The notes below the pieces were generated by a model that worked only from the letters and a program-made list of their open reading frames with translations, did not search any database and had not been told where the DNA came from. From Streptomyces hygroscopicus (GTDB lineage Bacteria > Actinomycetota > Actinomycetes > Streptomycetales > Streptomycetaceae), in assembly GCA_002021875.1 (NCBI GenBank), contig CP018627.1, positions 4,526,001 to 4,590,000 of the forward strand: a stretch of 64,000 bases of DNA, read 5' to 3'. Shown piece by piece: positions 1 through 8,227 of the stretch. Position numbers and translations under genes: made by a program. Each line of letters begins with the position of its first letter. Position 1 is the first letter of the stretch.

Positions 1-77
1 ACGCCTTCAAGCGGCGGGACCCGAGAGTCGGCGAACTGGTCAAGGACCATGTCCTCGGCTGTGCACCGCGTGCCTAG
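1..77 (+). CDS. C-terminal end of an unidentified protein (possibly a GntR/FCD-type regulator)
   Basis: The third reading frame is open from the window edge to a TAG stop at 75-77 and codes for about 24 residues ending in VLGCAPRA. The piece [16 protein letters not shown] resembles the last helix of FCD-domain GntR regulators, where a DP-x-x-A/V pattern is followed by a histidine near the C-terminus. That identification is an inference from very few residues. A regulator here would sit directly upstream of aceE, about 90 bp away, with a palindrome in between. The rest of the gene lies outside the window. Confidence 0.4.
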   Translation, partial: AFKRRDPRVGELVKDHVLGCAPRA

Positions 78-135
78 TTTCGCGGCACGGAATGCCAATT
101 TCGGCTTGCGGAGCACTTTTTCCTCGACAGATCTT

Positions 136-152
136 TGATCGATCATCGATCA
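136..152. promoter_or_regulatory. 17-bp palindrome, candidate operator of aceE
   Basis: TGATCGAT-C-ATCGATCA is a perfect 8-1-8 inverted repeat ending 17 bp before the chosen aceE start. Its position in a short AT-richer promoter gap fits a dimeric repressor site. GntR-family regulators commonly control pyruvate dehydrogenase genes, and the partial gene upstream may be such a regulator. The link is inferred. Confidence 0.5.
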
Positions 153-169
153 GACTTACAGTCGGTTTC

Positions 170-2845
170 ATGACCGATCTCGCACGCACGCGGCCGAGTG
201 CGCTCGACCAGCTTCCCGACCGTGACCCCGAGGAGACCGCCGAATGGGGCGCCTCCCTGGACGCCGTCGCGCAGGCGGCCGGGTCCCACCGCGCCTCGTA
301 CCTCATGCGCCGCACCCTGGAGCGCGCCGAGAGCACCGGGCTCGCCCTGCCGCCCCTGCTGGAGTCGGACTACGTCAACACCATCCCGACCGCCGCCGAG
401 CCCGCGTTCCCGGGCGACGAGGCCATGGAGAGCCGCATCACCGCCTGGAACCGGTGGAACGCGGCGGCGATGGTCACCCGCGGCAGCCGTGACGGCCTCG
501 GCGGCCACATCGCCACCTTCGCCTCCGCCGCCTGGCTCTACGAGACGGGCTTCCAGCACTTCTTCCGCGGCAAGGAAGCGGACGGCAGTGGCGACCAGCT
601 CTACATCCAGGGCCACGCCTCCCCCGGCATCTACGCCCGCGCCTTCCTCGACGGGCGGCTGACCGAGCGCCATCTGGACCACTTCCGCCGCGAGGCGGGC
701 GGGGAGGGTCTGCCGTCCTATCCGCATCCGCGGCGGCTGCCGTGGCTGTGGGAGTTCCCCACCGTCTCGATGGGTCTCGGCCCGATCTCCGCGATCTACC
801 AGGCCCGCTTCAACCGCTATCTGGCCGCGCGCGGCATCAAGGACACCGCGAACTCCCACGTCTGGGCCTTCCTCGGCGACGGCGAGATGGACGAGCCGGA
901 GTCGACGGCCGCGCTGGCACTCGCCGGGCGCGAGGGCCTGGACAACCTCACCTTCGTCATCAACTGCAATCTGCAGCGGCTCGACGGCCCGGTGCGCGCC
1001 AACTTCAAGATCGTGCAGGAGCTGGAGGCCCAGTTCCGCGCGGCGGGCTGGAACGTGGTCAAGTCGCTGTGGGGCTCCGCCTGGGACGAGTTGTTCGCGC
1101 TGGACACCTCGGGTGCGCTGGTCCGCCGGCTGCGCGAGGTCCCGGACGGCCAGTTCCAGACGTACGCGACCCGTGACGCGGCCTACATCCGCGAGCACTT
1201 CTTCGGCGCCGACCCGGAGCTGGCCCGGCTGGCCCAGGGGCTCACGGACGCCAAGCTCACCGAGTGTTTCCACACCTCGCGCGCGGGCCATGAGCCGCGC
1301 AAGGTGTACGCGGCCTACCGCGCGGCCGTGGAGCACAAGGGCGCCCCGACCGTCGTGCTCGCCCAGACCGTCAAGGGCTGGACGCTGGGCCCCGGCTTCG
1401 AGTCGCGCAACGCCAACCACCAGATGAAGAAGCTGACCGGCAAGGAGTTCCGCGCCATGCGGGACCTCCTCGAACTCCCCATCCCGGACAGCAAGCTGGA
1501 CGACGGCCTCGTCCCCTACGTCCACCCCGGCCCCGACTCCCCCGAGGTCCGCTACCTCCAGGAGCGCCGCGCGGCCCTCGGCGGCCCCGCCCCGGCCCGC
1601 AAGGTCCACGCGGTGGCCCTGCCCGAGCCGTCCGCGAAGCCGTTCGAGGCGCTCGCCAAGGGCTCCGGCAGCCAGGAGATCGCCACCACCATGGCCTTCG
1701 TCCGGCTGGTCAAGGACCTGATGCGGGACAAGGAGACCGGGCGGCGCTGGGTGCCGATCGTGCCGGACGAGGCGCGGACCTTCGGCATGGAGTCGCTCTT
1801 CCCCACCGCCGGGATCTACTCCCCGCTCGGCCAGACCTACGACCCGGTCGACCGCGATCAGCTCCTGTACTACAAGGAAGCGCAGAACGGTCAGATCCTC
1901 AACGAGGGGATCACCGAGGCCGGTTCGATGGCCGACTTCACCGCCGCCGCGACGTCGTACGCGACCCACGGCGAGCCGATGATCCCCTTCTACATCTTCT
2001 ACTCGATGTTCGGCTGGCAGCGCACCGCCGACCAGATGTGGGCGCTCGCCGACCAGCTCGGCCGCGGCTTCCTCATCGGCGCCACCGCCGGCCGTACGAC
2101 GATGACCGGCGAGGGCCTGCAGCACGCCGACGGCCACTCCCCGCTGATCGCCTCCACCAACCCGGCGGCGCTCGCCTACGACCCGGCGTTCGCGTACGAG
2201 ATCGGCGTGATCGTGCGGGAGGGTCTGCGGCGGATGTACGGCCTCGAGGCCGAGGACGTCTTCTACTACCTGACCGTCTACAACGAGACCAAGGTCCAGC
2301 CGCCTATCCCTGAGGGCGAAGGCGTCGAGGAGGGCATCCTCAAGGGCCTTTACCGCTACCAGGAGGCCACGGCCCCGGCCGGGGACTCCCCCCGCATCCA
2401 GCTCCTCGCCTCCGGCACCGCCATCCACTGGGTGCTGGAGGCCCAGAAACTCCTCGCCGACGACTGGGGCGTGGCCGCCGACGTGTGGTCCGCCACCTCC
2501 TGGAGCGAGCTGCGCCGTGACGCCCTGTCCTGTGACGCGGCGCAGCTCAGTGGCGAAGACCGGGTCCCGTACGTCACCCGTGCCCTGGCAGGCGCACCGG
2601 GCCCGGTCCTCGCCGTCAGCGACTGGATGCGGGCCGTCCCCGACCAGATCAGCCAGTGGGTCGAGCAGGACTGGTACTCGCTGGGCACGGACGGCTTCGG
2701 CCTCTCCGACACCCGCGAGGCCGCCCGCCGCCACTTCGGCGTGGACGCCCCGGCCATCGTGGTGGCCGCGCTGTCCCGGCTGGCCCGGCAGGGCGCGGTA
2801 CGGGCCACCGCGCCCAAGGAGGCCGCGGAGCGGTACGGCATCTGA
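170..2845 (+). CDS. aceE: Pyruvate dehydrogenase E1 component, homodimeric type
   Basis: This is the thiamine-diphosphate-dependent E1 of the pyruvate dehydrogenase complex. It decarboxylates pyruvate and transfers the acetyl group to the lipoyl domain of E2. The product is 891 aa, close to the roughly 890 aa of the homodimeric (E. coli AceE-like) family. The diphosphate-binding motif is clear: [10 protein letters not shown] at about residues 235-244, then [11 protein letters not shown] at about 264-274. The reading frame is open further upstream to 92, but MTDLARTRP at 170 gives a normal N-terminus. No good Shine-Dalgarno sequence precedes 170, so the mRNA may be leaderless. The lipoate synthesis genes lipB and lipA lie 13 kb downstream. 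Identification is firm; the exact start is less so. Confidence 0.96.
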   Translation: MTDLARTRPSALDQLPDRDPEETAEWGASLDAVAQAAGSHRASYLMRRTLERAESTGLALPPLLESDYVNTIPTAAEPAFPGDEAMESRITAWNRWNAAAMVTRGSRDGLGGHIATFASAAWLYETGFQHFFRGKEADGSGDQLYIQGHASPGIYARAFLDGRLTERHLDHFRREAGGEGLPSYPHPRRLPWLWEFPTVSMGLGPISAIYQARFNRYLAARGIKDTANSHVWAFLGDGEMDEPESTAALALAGREGLDNLTFVINCNLQRLDGPVRANFKIVQELEAQFRAAGWNVVKSLWGSAWDELFALDTSGALVRRLREVPDGQFQTYATRDAAYIREHFFGADPELARLAQGLTDAKLTECFHTSRAGHEPRKVYAAYRAAVEHKGAPTVVLAQTVKGWTLGPGFESRNANHQMKKLTGKEFRAMRDLLELPIPDSKLDDGLVPYVHPGPDSPEVRYLQERRAALGGPAPARKVHAVALPEPSAKPFEALAKGSGSQEIATTMAFVRLVKDLMRDKETGRRWVPIVPDEARTFGMESLFPTAGIYSPLGQTYDPVDRDQLLYYKEAQNGQILNEGITEAGSMADFTAAATSYATHGEPMIPFYIFYSMFGWQRTADQMWALADQLGRGFLIGATAGRTTMTGEGLQHADGHSPLIASTNPAALAYDPAFAYEIGVIVREGLRRMYGLEAEDVFYYLTVYNETKVQPPIPEGEGVEEGILKGLYRYQEATAPAGDSPRIQLLASGTAIHWVLEAQKLLADDWGVAADVWSATSWSELRRDALSCDAAQLSGEDRVPYVTRALAGAPGPVLAVSDWMRAVPDQISQWVEQDWYSLGTDGFGLSDTREAARRHFGVDAPAIVVAALSRLARQGAVRATAPKEAAERYGI

Positions 2846-2854
2846 GGCACACCC

Positions 2855-2893
2855 CCAGGGGGGGCCGGAGCCGCGGCTCCGGCCCCCCCCTGG
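2855..2893. terminator. Hairpin terminator after aceE
   Basis: Ten bases after the aceE stop, CCAGGGGGGGCCGGAG pairs with CTCCGGCCCCCCCCTGG, giving a stem of about 16 bp with one bulged C and a very short loop. It lacks a U-tract, as is common in Streptomyces. Confidence 0.75.
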
Positions 2894-2899
2894 CGCGCG

Positions 2900-3473
2900 C
2901 CCGGCCGTTACTCCGGCGCGCCGGCGCGCCGGCGCGCCAGGAGTGTCCAACGGATTGCGACGCCCGCGGCGGGCCTGCGCCCCTCCCCGCCCCTTCCCTC
3001 AGCATCGATATGCGGCTCCGCCGCGTGGTGGGGCTCGCCCCAGACCCCAGCCGGACAACCCGGAAGTGCGTGGACGCCCGCCCGCCCGGCCAGCCGCGCC
3101 GACGTGCCGACGTGCCGACGTGCCGACCGCGATCAGTCCGCCGGTGCGGGGACAATCCAGCCCCTCCGGCGTTTGAGGAGCGGGGTCCAGGGGCGGAGCC
3201 CAACCGGGGGCCGGGGCCGGGCCCCGGTTCGGGGAGGGGCGGGGAGGGGAAAGCATCGGCATGCGGCTCCGCCGCGTGGTCCCCTGGACACCCCGTGACC
3301 CGGGGCGCGACGCCCCGCCTCCGAGCCGCCACTCCCGGGCGGGCACCCGGGCGGCATCCGGCCGACGGGCCGTGCGCAAGACCCGAGCCCCACCCCCGGA
3401 GCGGCCGGGCGCGCTTCGGCCGCGAGCCCGGCATGATCCGCCGCCCGCCCGGAAGGCACGGCATCATGGGGCG
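2900..3473. repeat. Gene-free stretch with dispersed intergenic repeats
   Basis: No convincing gene is seen here. GGCGCGCC occurs three times in tandem at 2915-2938. At about 2940-3035 and 3240-3290 there are copies of an element containing ATATGCGGCTCCGCCGCGTGG or close variants, which recurs near 48.4 and 50.7 kb. At 3154-3201 there is one copy of an element (CCCCTCCGGCG, GAGGAGCGGG, GGGCGGAGCCC) that is present in three tandem copies at 50777-50932. Both elements can form hairpins and resemble common Streptomyces intergenic repeats. Confidence 0.7.
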
Positions 3474-4439
3474 GTGCGTGCTGCCCGGCTCATCAAGATG
3501 GTGCTTCTGCTCCAGGCTCGACCCTCGATCACGGGGGCCGAGCTGGCGCGGGAGCTGGAGGTCTCGGAGCGCACCGTGACCCGGGACGCCGCCGCGCTCT
3601 CCGAGGCGGGGATCCCGGTCTACGCGGACCGGGGCCGGGCCGGGGGCTACCGGCTCATCGGCGGCTACCGCACCCGGCTGACCGGCCTCGGGCGGACCGA
3701 GGCCGAGGCGCTGTTCCTGTCCGGCGTCCCCTCCGCGCTGCGCGAGATGGGGCTCGCGGACGCCGCCTCCGCCGCCCGGCTGAAGGTGTCCGCCGCGCTG
3801 CTCCCGGAGCTGCGGGACGCCTCGCACACGGTGGCCCAGCGGTTCCATCTCGACGCCCCGGGCTGGTGGCGGGAGCCGGAGGCGCCGGAGCTGCTGCCGA
3901 GGATCGCCGACGCGGTCTGGGACGATCTGCGGATCACCGTGCGCTACCAGCGCCGGGACGCGGAGGTCCGGCGGGAGCTCGAACCGTACGGGCTCGTACT
4001 CAAGGCGGGCGTCTGGTATCTCGCGGCCCGCGCGGAGGGCGGCTTCCGGGTGTACCGGGTGGATCGCTTCGCGGCCGTCGAACCGGACGGCACCCACTTC
4101 ACCCGGGACGAGGACTTCGACCTGCCCGGCTTCTGGGAGGAGCGGGCCGATCAGTTCGTCCGCTCGATCCTGCGGGAGAAGGCCGTCGTACGGCTGACCC
4201 CGGCCGGTGCCCGGGGGCTGCCGCATGTCACGGACCGGGCGGCGGCCGAGGAGGCCGTACGCGAGGCCGGGGAGCCCGACGGGCAGGGGCGGCTCACCGT
4301 CACCCTGCCCATCGAGTCGTACGAGGTCGCCCTCGCCCAGCTGCTCGCGCTCGGCCCGGAGGCGGAGGTGCTGGGGCCGCCGAAGCTGCGAGCGCTCTTC
4401 GCCGAGGCGGCGCGCCGCACGGCGGAGCGCTACGAGTGA
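3474..4439 (+). CDS. WYL-domain HTH transcriptional regulator
   Basis: The 321-aa product starts with an N-terminal helix-turn-helix of the HTH_11/DeoR-like kind (LIKMVLLLQA, GAELARELEVSERTVTRD, about residues 6-40). A GGYRL wing follows, and a WYL-type sensor domain spans about residues 135-220, including WYLAARAEGGFRVYRVDR. The C-terminal part is typical of the family. The frame is open from 3261, but the first 70 codons there are repeat sequence, so I chose the GTG at 3474, which gives the usual start VRAARLIKM. WYL proteins sense ligands, often nucleic-acid or nucleotide derived; no target gene is evident. The next gene is convergent. Confidence 0.88.
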   Translation: MRAARLIKMVLLLQARPSITGAELARELEVSERTVTRDAAALSEAGIPVYADRGRAGGYRLIGGYRTRLTGLGRTEAEALFLSGVPSALREMGLADAASAARLKVSAALLPELRDASHTVAQRFHLDAPGWWREPEAPELLPRIADAVWDDLRITVRYQRRDAEVRRELEPYGLVLKAGVWYLAARAEGGFRVYRVDRFAAVEPDGTHFTRDEDFDLPGFWEERADQFVRSILREKAVVRLTPAGARGLPHVTDRAAAEEAVREAGEPDGQGRLTVTLPIESYEVALAQLLALGPEAEVLGPPKLRALFAEAARRTAERYE

Positions 4440-4731
4440 CCACAGTGCGCTGCGGGCGACCACGGCGTTCCCCCCGGGACCGCGGGCCCGGCGGCTGCGG
4501 AACACGCCGGTGACCGCGGCGCTCTACCGGGGGCCACGGCGCACCGCGCCCGTAGAGCGCCGAGCCGTCGCCCGGGACGCCGCCGAGCGCAGTCCCGGTA
4601 CGGCGCCAAGCCATCGCCCCGGACACCACCGAGCCCGGCCCCGATAAGACGGCCAAGCGCGGCCCCGGTACGGCGCCGAGCCGTCGCCCGGGACGCCGGG
4701 CCCGGCCCCGGCAAGGCTCCGCGCCCTCGCC
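4440..4731. other. Gap between convergent genes with degenerate GC repeats
   Basis: No gene is supported. Loosely repeated blocks containing GCGCCGAGCCGTCGCCCGGGA and variants occur at about 4551-4580 and 4671-4695. They may act as a bidirectional termination zone. Confidence 0.4.
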
Positions 4732-5658
4732 CTATCGGTAGTCCGCGGCCGTGCCCGCCTTGCCGCCGAAGACGACGTCCTGGAAGTAGCCGAGGACATC
4801 CGGCCGGGAGCCGTCCCGGTCGGTGAAGCCGTAGACCTTGGCCAGATCTCCGCTGAAGACGGACTTCCCGTTCCAGCGCGCCCGGTCCGGGTCGGCGGCG
4901 AGCGCGGCGACCGCCCGTCCGACGAAGTACGGCGACTCGGCGATGGCGAAGTGCGGCTCCTTCTCCACCGCGTCGCGCCAGTTCTCCTCCGTCACCCCGA
5001 AGTGGTCCAGCATCTGCTCGGAGCGCAGAAAGCCCGGCGAGATGCTCACCGCCGTGCCGTCGAACTCCTTCAGCTCCTCCGCGAGCCCGAAGGCCGTCCG
5101 GATCGGGGCGTTCTTGGTGAGGTCGAAGAAGAGGTTCTCGCGGTAGGTCTTGTTGAACTCCTCGTTGCCGTCGGTCACCTCGACCACCAGCCCGCCCGGG
5201 TGCCGGATCAGCAGCGGCAGTGCGTAGTAGCTGGTGATGAGGTGGGTCTCGACGCCGAGCCGGAGCATCCGCAGCCCGCCCGTCAGATCCGTCTCCCAGG
5301 TCTTCTTGCCGAACTCGATCAGCGCCTCGCCGCCCCATACGTCGTTGACCAGGACGTCCAGCCGGCCCTGCTCCCGGTCGATCCGCTCCACCAGCGCCCG
5401 GACCTGCTCGGGCTCCAGATGGTCGGTCGGCACCGCGATGCCCGTACCGCCCGCGGCCGTGATCAGCTCCGCCGTCTCCTCGATGGTCTCCGTGGCCCGC
5501 CCCACCTCGCTGACGCGCTCCCGTGTGGTGCGCCCCGTCGCGTAGACGGTGGCCCCGGCCGCCCCCAGCTCGACGGCCATCGCCCGGCCCGCGCCGCGCG
5601 TCGCCCCCGCGACGAGCGCGACCCTGCCCGCCAGTGCGCCCTGTGTGCTCACGTCCAT
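4732..5658 (-). CDS. Short-chain dehydrogenase/reductase (SDR)
   Basis: NAD(P)-dependent oxidoreductase of the classical SDR fold, 308 aa. The N-terminal cofactor loop is GATRGAGRA (TGxxxGxG-like), preceded by the beta-strand VALVAG. The expected catalytic YxxxK is not in its usual form: NKTYRENLFFDLTKNA shows a Tyr but not a clean YxxxK, which is typical of an atypical SDR branch seen in actinomycetes. The substrate is unknown. The start at 5658 (MDVSTQG) has GAGAGGA just upstream. It is transcribed toward the WYL gene. Its promoter region carries an unusual array of 10-bp repeats. Confidence 0.85.
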   Translation of the reverse strand: MDVSTQGALAGRVALVAGATRGAGRAMAVELGAAGATVYATGRTTRERVSEVGRATETIEETAELITAAGGTGIAVPTDHLEPEQVRALVERIDREQGRLDVLVNDVWGGEALIEFGKKTWETDLTGGLRMLRLGVETHLITSYYALPLLIRHPGGLVVEVTDGNEEFNKTYRENLFFDLTKNAPIRTAFGLAEELKEFDGTAVSISPGFLRSEQMLDHFGVTEENWRDAVEKEPHFAIAESPYFVGRAVAALAADPDRARWNGKSVFSGDLAKVYGFTDRDGSRPDVLGYFQDVVFGGKAGTAADYR

Positions 5659-5680
5659 ACGTCCTCTCGGTGGGGATGCC

Positions 5681-5740
5681 ATGTGGGTGACCTGGGTCGA
5701 CCCGGGTCGAACCCAGTCGATCCGGGGCGACCCAGGTCGA
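5681..5740. promoter_or_regulatory. Array of five to six 10-bp iterons in the SDR promoter region
   Basis: Five consecutive 10-bp blocks starting at 5691, 5701, 5711, 5721 and 5731 all end in CGA, four of them in GTCGA or AGTCGA; a sixth weaker block starts at 5681. CCTGGGTCG (5691-5699) and CGACCCAGG (5728-5736) also form a perfect inverted repeat. A period of about one helical turn places all units on one face of the DNA, as expected for cooperative repressor binding. No regulator is identified. Confidence 0.5.
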
Positions 5741-5835
5741 CCTTCGCAGGGAAATCCGACATCTTCTGTCTGGTATTACGAAGCGGTCGCATCCGGCGCG
5801 TTCCGCGTGCGGGGGTGCGCGGGAGGGCCGATCCT

Positions 5836-5875
5836 GGTCCCGTGATGATGGACGAGGTCCCGTGATGATGGACGA
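5836..5875 (+). repeat. Perfect 20-bp tandem duplication over the start of the DUF4240 gene
   Basis: Bases 5836-5855 and 5856-5875 are identical (each begins GGTCCCGTGATGATGG). The second copy holds the start codon. The junction creates GACGAGGT, which supplies a Shine-Dalgarno-like GAGG, and the first copy gains a mini-ORF of six codons ending at the real start. Confidence 0.85.
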
Positions 5876-6386
5876 AACGGAGTTCTGGGGGCTGGTCGAC
5901 AGCGCCCGGGAGGTCGCGGACGGCGACCCCGAGGACCAGTCCGACCTGCTCGTCGATTCGCTGTCACAACTCGACCCCGACGCGGTGCTGGACTTCGCCC
6001 GGCACTTCGAGGCCCGTTCCAACCGGGCGTACCGCTGGGACGTGTGGGGTGCCGCCTGGGTGCTGCTCGGCGGGGTCAGCGACGATGCCTTCGAGGCGTT
6101 CCGCTTCTGGCTGATCGGCCAGGGCCGGGAGATCTTCGAGGGCGCGCTGCACGATCCGGACGCACTCGCCGACCTGCTCGAGGACTTCGATGAGCAGGTG
6201 GACGGCGACTGCGAGGACCTGGGGTACGCGGCGGACGAGGCGTACGAGCGGCTGACCGGGGCGCCCCTGCCGGAGCTGGGGCTCGCCCCCGCGCCTCGGG
6301 AACCGATCGGGGAGCCCCTCGACTTCGAGAGCGAGGCGGTGCTGGCGCAGCGGTATCCCCGGCTGTGGGAGCGCTTCAAGGGCTGA
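5865..6386 (+). CDS. DUF4240 domain protein
   Basis: Small acidic cytoplasmic protein of 173 aa, matching the DUF4240 family throughout: MDETEFWGLVDSAR near the N-terminus, LDFARHFEARSNRAYRWDVWGAAW at about 40-65, and FRFWLIGQGREIFEGALHDPD at about 78-100. The biochemical role of the family is unknown. GTG 5862, ATG 5865 and ATG 5868 are possible starts. ATG 5865 lies 7 nt after a GAGG sequence that spans the junction of the 20-bp duplication, so I prefer it. Divergent from the SDR gene. Confidence 0.85.
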   Translation: MMDETEFWGLVDSAREVADGDPEDQSDLLVDSLSQLDPDAVLDFARHFEARSNRAYRWDVWGAAWVLLGGVSDDAFEAFRFWLIGQGREIFEGALHDPDALADLLEDFDEQVDGDCEDLGYAADEAYERLTGAPLPELGLAPAPREPIGEPLDFESEAVLAQRYPRLWERFKG

Positions 6387-6445
6387 CGCTTCAGGGGCTG
6401 ACCCTCCGGCGCTCAGCAGCGTCTCGGCAACGCCCCATCAGCGCC

Positions 6446-7030
6446 TCAGCGGTCCAGCGAGCGCCCCATCAGCACATCGTCCACGTACTCCCCCGCCAGC
6501 AGGAACTCCCCCGGCAGCACGCCTTCCACCGCGAACCCCTCCGACGCGTACAGCCGCCGTGCCGGGGTGTTGTGGCCCAGCACGCGCAGCGTGATGCGGG
6601 TCGCGCCCTGCCGCCGTGCCTCCTCGTACGCGGCGCCGAGCAGCGCCCGCGCCACGCCCTTGCCCCGCGTCCGCTCGTCCACCGCGAGCCCCTGGATCTG
6701 GCGGACATGCGTGTTGCAGGCCAGCGGGGTCGACGGCACGAGCCGTATATAGCCGACGGGGCATCCGCCGAGCTCGGCCACGAGGATGTGCTCGACGCGG
6801 TTGCGCCGGGTGAAGAAGGGGTCGTACGGCGGCTGCGGCTTCGGCTGTACGGAATGCAGCACCGACCAGGTGCGGCGGTCCAGCTCGGCCAGCGCCGTCT
6901 CGTCGTCGATCACGGCGGGGCGGACGACCAGTTCGGGCTGCCGGGACGCTCGGGGTCGGCCGGAAGACTGAGGCGGACCGGAAGGCTGAGGCAGGCCAGA
7001 CGGCTGAGGCGGGCCGGAGGGCTGGGACAT
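6446..7030 (-). CDS. GNAT family N-acetyltransferase
   Basis: Probable acetyl-CoA-dependent N-acetyltransferase, 194 aa. The first 25 residues are a low-complexity Pro/Ser/Gln stretch (repeats of PSGPPQ). The GNAT core follows: the acetyl-CoA binding signature IQGLAVDERTRGKGVARAL (Q/RxxGxG/A) lies about two thirds along, then NTPARRLYASEGF, the typical motif B, and the end of the fold. The substrate is unknown. I chose ATG 7030 (MSQPSG); a GTG at 7039 is possible. It is divergent from the next gene, with about 70 bp between starts. Confidence 0.85.
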   Translation of the reverse strand: MSQPSGPPQPSGLPQPSGPPQSSGRPRASRQPELVVRPAVIDDETALAELDRRTWSVLHSVQPKPQPPYDPFFTRRNRVEHILVAELGGCPVGYIRLVPSTPLACNTHVRQIQGLAVDERTRGKGVARALLGAAYEEARRQGATRITLRVLGHNTPARRLYASEGFAVEGVLPGEFLLAGEYVDDVLMGRSLDR

Positions 7031-7098
7031 GCGAGTCACTGTGCCACGCCCGCCTGTTGTCCGACATCTCTCCCGTGATCGAGGGCAGGATGGGGGCC

Positions 7099-7989
7099 AT
7101 GCGTATCGCGGTCACCGGCTCCTCAGGGCTCATCGGCACGGCACTCGTCCGCTCGCTGCGGGAGGACGGCCACCAAGTGGTGCGTCTGGTGCGGCGTCCG
7201 CCGCGTGCGCAGGACGAGGTGGAGTGGGACCCGCGGCGGGAGCGGGTGGACACGAAAGGACTGATGGGCTGTGAGGCCGTGGTCCATCTCGCGGGCGCGG
7301 GCGTCGGCGACCGGCGCTGGACCGACGCGTACAAGAAGGAGATCCGGGACAGCCGGGTGCTGGGCACCGCCGCACTCGCCGAGGCGATCGCCTCGCTGGA
7401 CACCCCGCCACGGGTGCTGGTGAGCGGAAGCGCGGTCGGGTTCTACGGTGACACCGGGGAGCGCGCGGTCGATGAGAGTGCGCCCCCCGGCCACGGTTTT
7501 CTTCCGGATCTCTGCCAGGACTGGGAGGAGGCGGCGACCGCGGCGCAGGAGGCGGGCGTCCGTACGGTCTTCACCCGGACCGGCCTGGTGATCTCCTCCG
7601 AGGGCGGGGCGTGGGGGCGTCTCTTCCCGTTGTTCAAGCTGGGCCTCGGCGGGCGGATGGGCAGCGGCCGGCAGTACTGGAGCTTTATCGCGCTGCGGGA
7701 CCATATCGCCGCGCTGCGCCATATCCTCGACACGCCCGAGCTCACCGGCCCGGTCAACCTCACCGCCCCGGCGCCGGTCACCAACCGCGAGATCACGGCG
7801 GCCATGGGCCGCGTGCTGCGCCGCCCCACCCTCTTCACGGTCCCCGCCCCCGCGCTCCGGATCGCGCTGGGCGAGATGTCCGGCGACGTCCTCGGCAGCG
7901 TCCGGGCCATCCCCCGCCGCCTCCTGGACTCCGGCTTCACCTTCACCCACCCGCATGTGGACGAGGCCATCAAGGCGGCCCTGCCGTAG
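7099..7989 (+). CDS. TIGR01777 family NAD(P)-binding epimerase-like protein
   Basis: Member of the extended SDR group often annotated as SulA-like or nucleoside-diphosphate-sugar epimerase; its in vivo reaction is not established. The 296-aa product has the N-terminal Rossmann motif TGSSGLIG (residues 6-13), VVHLAGAG, the SGSAVGFYG segment where the catalytic Ser/Tyr are expected, and a C-terminal DUF1731-like end (SGFTFTHPHVDEAI). ATG 7099 (MRIAVTG) is the conserved start; an in-frame ATG nine bases earlier is an alternative. From memory, this gene is usually found a few genes upstream of lipB in Streptomyces. Confidence 0.9.
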   Translation: MRIAVTGSSGLIGTALVRSLREDGHQVVRLVRRPPRAQDEVEWDPRRERVDTKGLMGCEAVVHLAGAGVGDRRWTDAYKKEIRDSRVLGTAALAEAIASLDTPPRVLVSGSAVGFYGDTGERAVDESAPPGHGFLPDLCQDWEEAATAAQEAGVRTVFTRTGLVISSEGGAWGRLFPLFKLGLGGRMGSGRQYWSFIALRDHIAALRHILDTPELTGPVNLTAPAPVTNREITAAMGRVLRRPTLFTVPAPALRIALGEMSGDVLGSVRAIPRRLLDSGFTFTHPHVDEAIKAALP

Positions 7990-7993
7990 GAGG

Positions 7994-8026
7994 GTTGACG
8001 CCCCGTTGACGCCCCGTTGACGCCCC
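7994..8026 (+). repeat. Three tandem copies of GTTGACGCCCC (11 bp)
   Basis: The units start at 7994, 8005 and 8016, directly after the stop of the preceding gene. Each contains TTGAC, which resembles a -35 box, but the position after a stop codon makes a simple repeat more likely. The rest of the gap to 8227 shows no gene. Confidence 0.6.
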
Positions 8027-8227
8027 TCGCACTCCCCCGGTCGCGCATCGCTCGATGACGTGTGCGACCGGTGTGCGCCCGTGCCCGGTCGATGCGCGTC
8101 TGGCATCGACCGTTTTTGTCCGTACTGTCAAGTCCGTCTCGCGAGCCGTCACGCGGGACCCACGTATCCGGGCCGCCGACCGGGGCAGCAGCCCCCGTGA
8201 CGGACGCACCGACCTCGGGGAGGACAC

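Noticed and set aside
143..2950. A 935-codon open frame antisense to aceE, and similar long antisense frames opposite lipA, glnA, malE, pullulanase and others
   Set aside because: Very GC-rich genes leave the opposite frames free of stops. The translations are Gly/Arg/Pro-rich without domains, while the sense genes are unmistakable.
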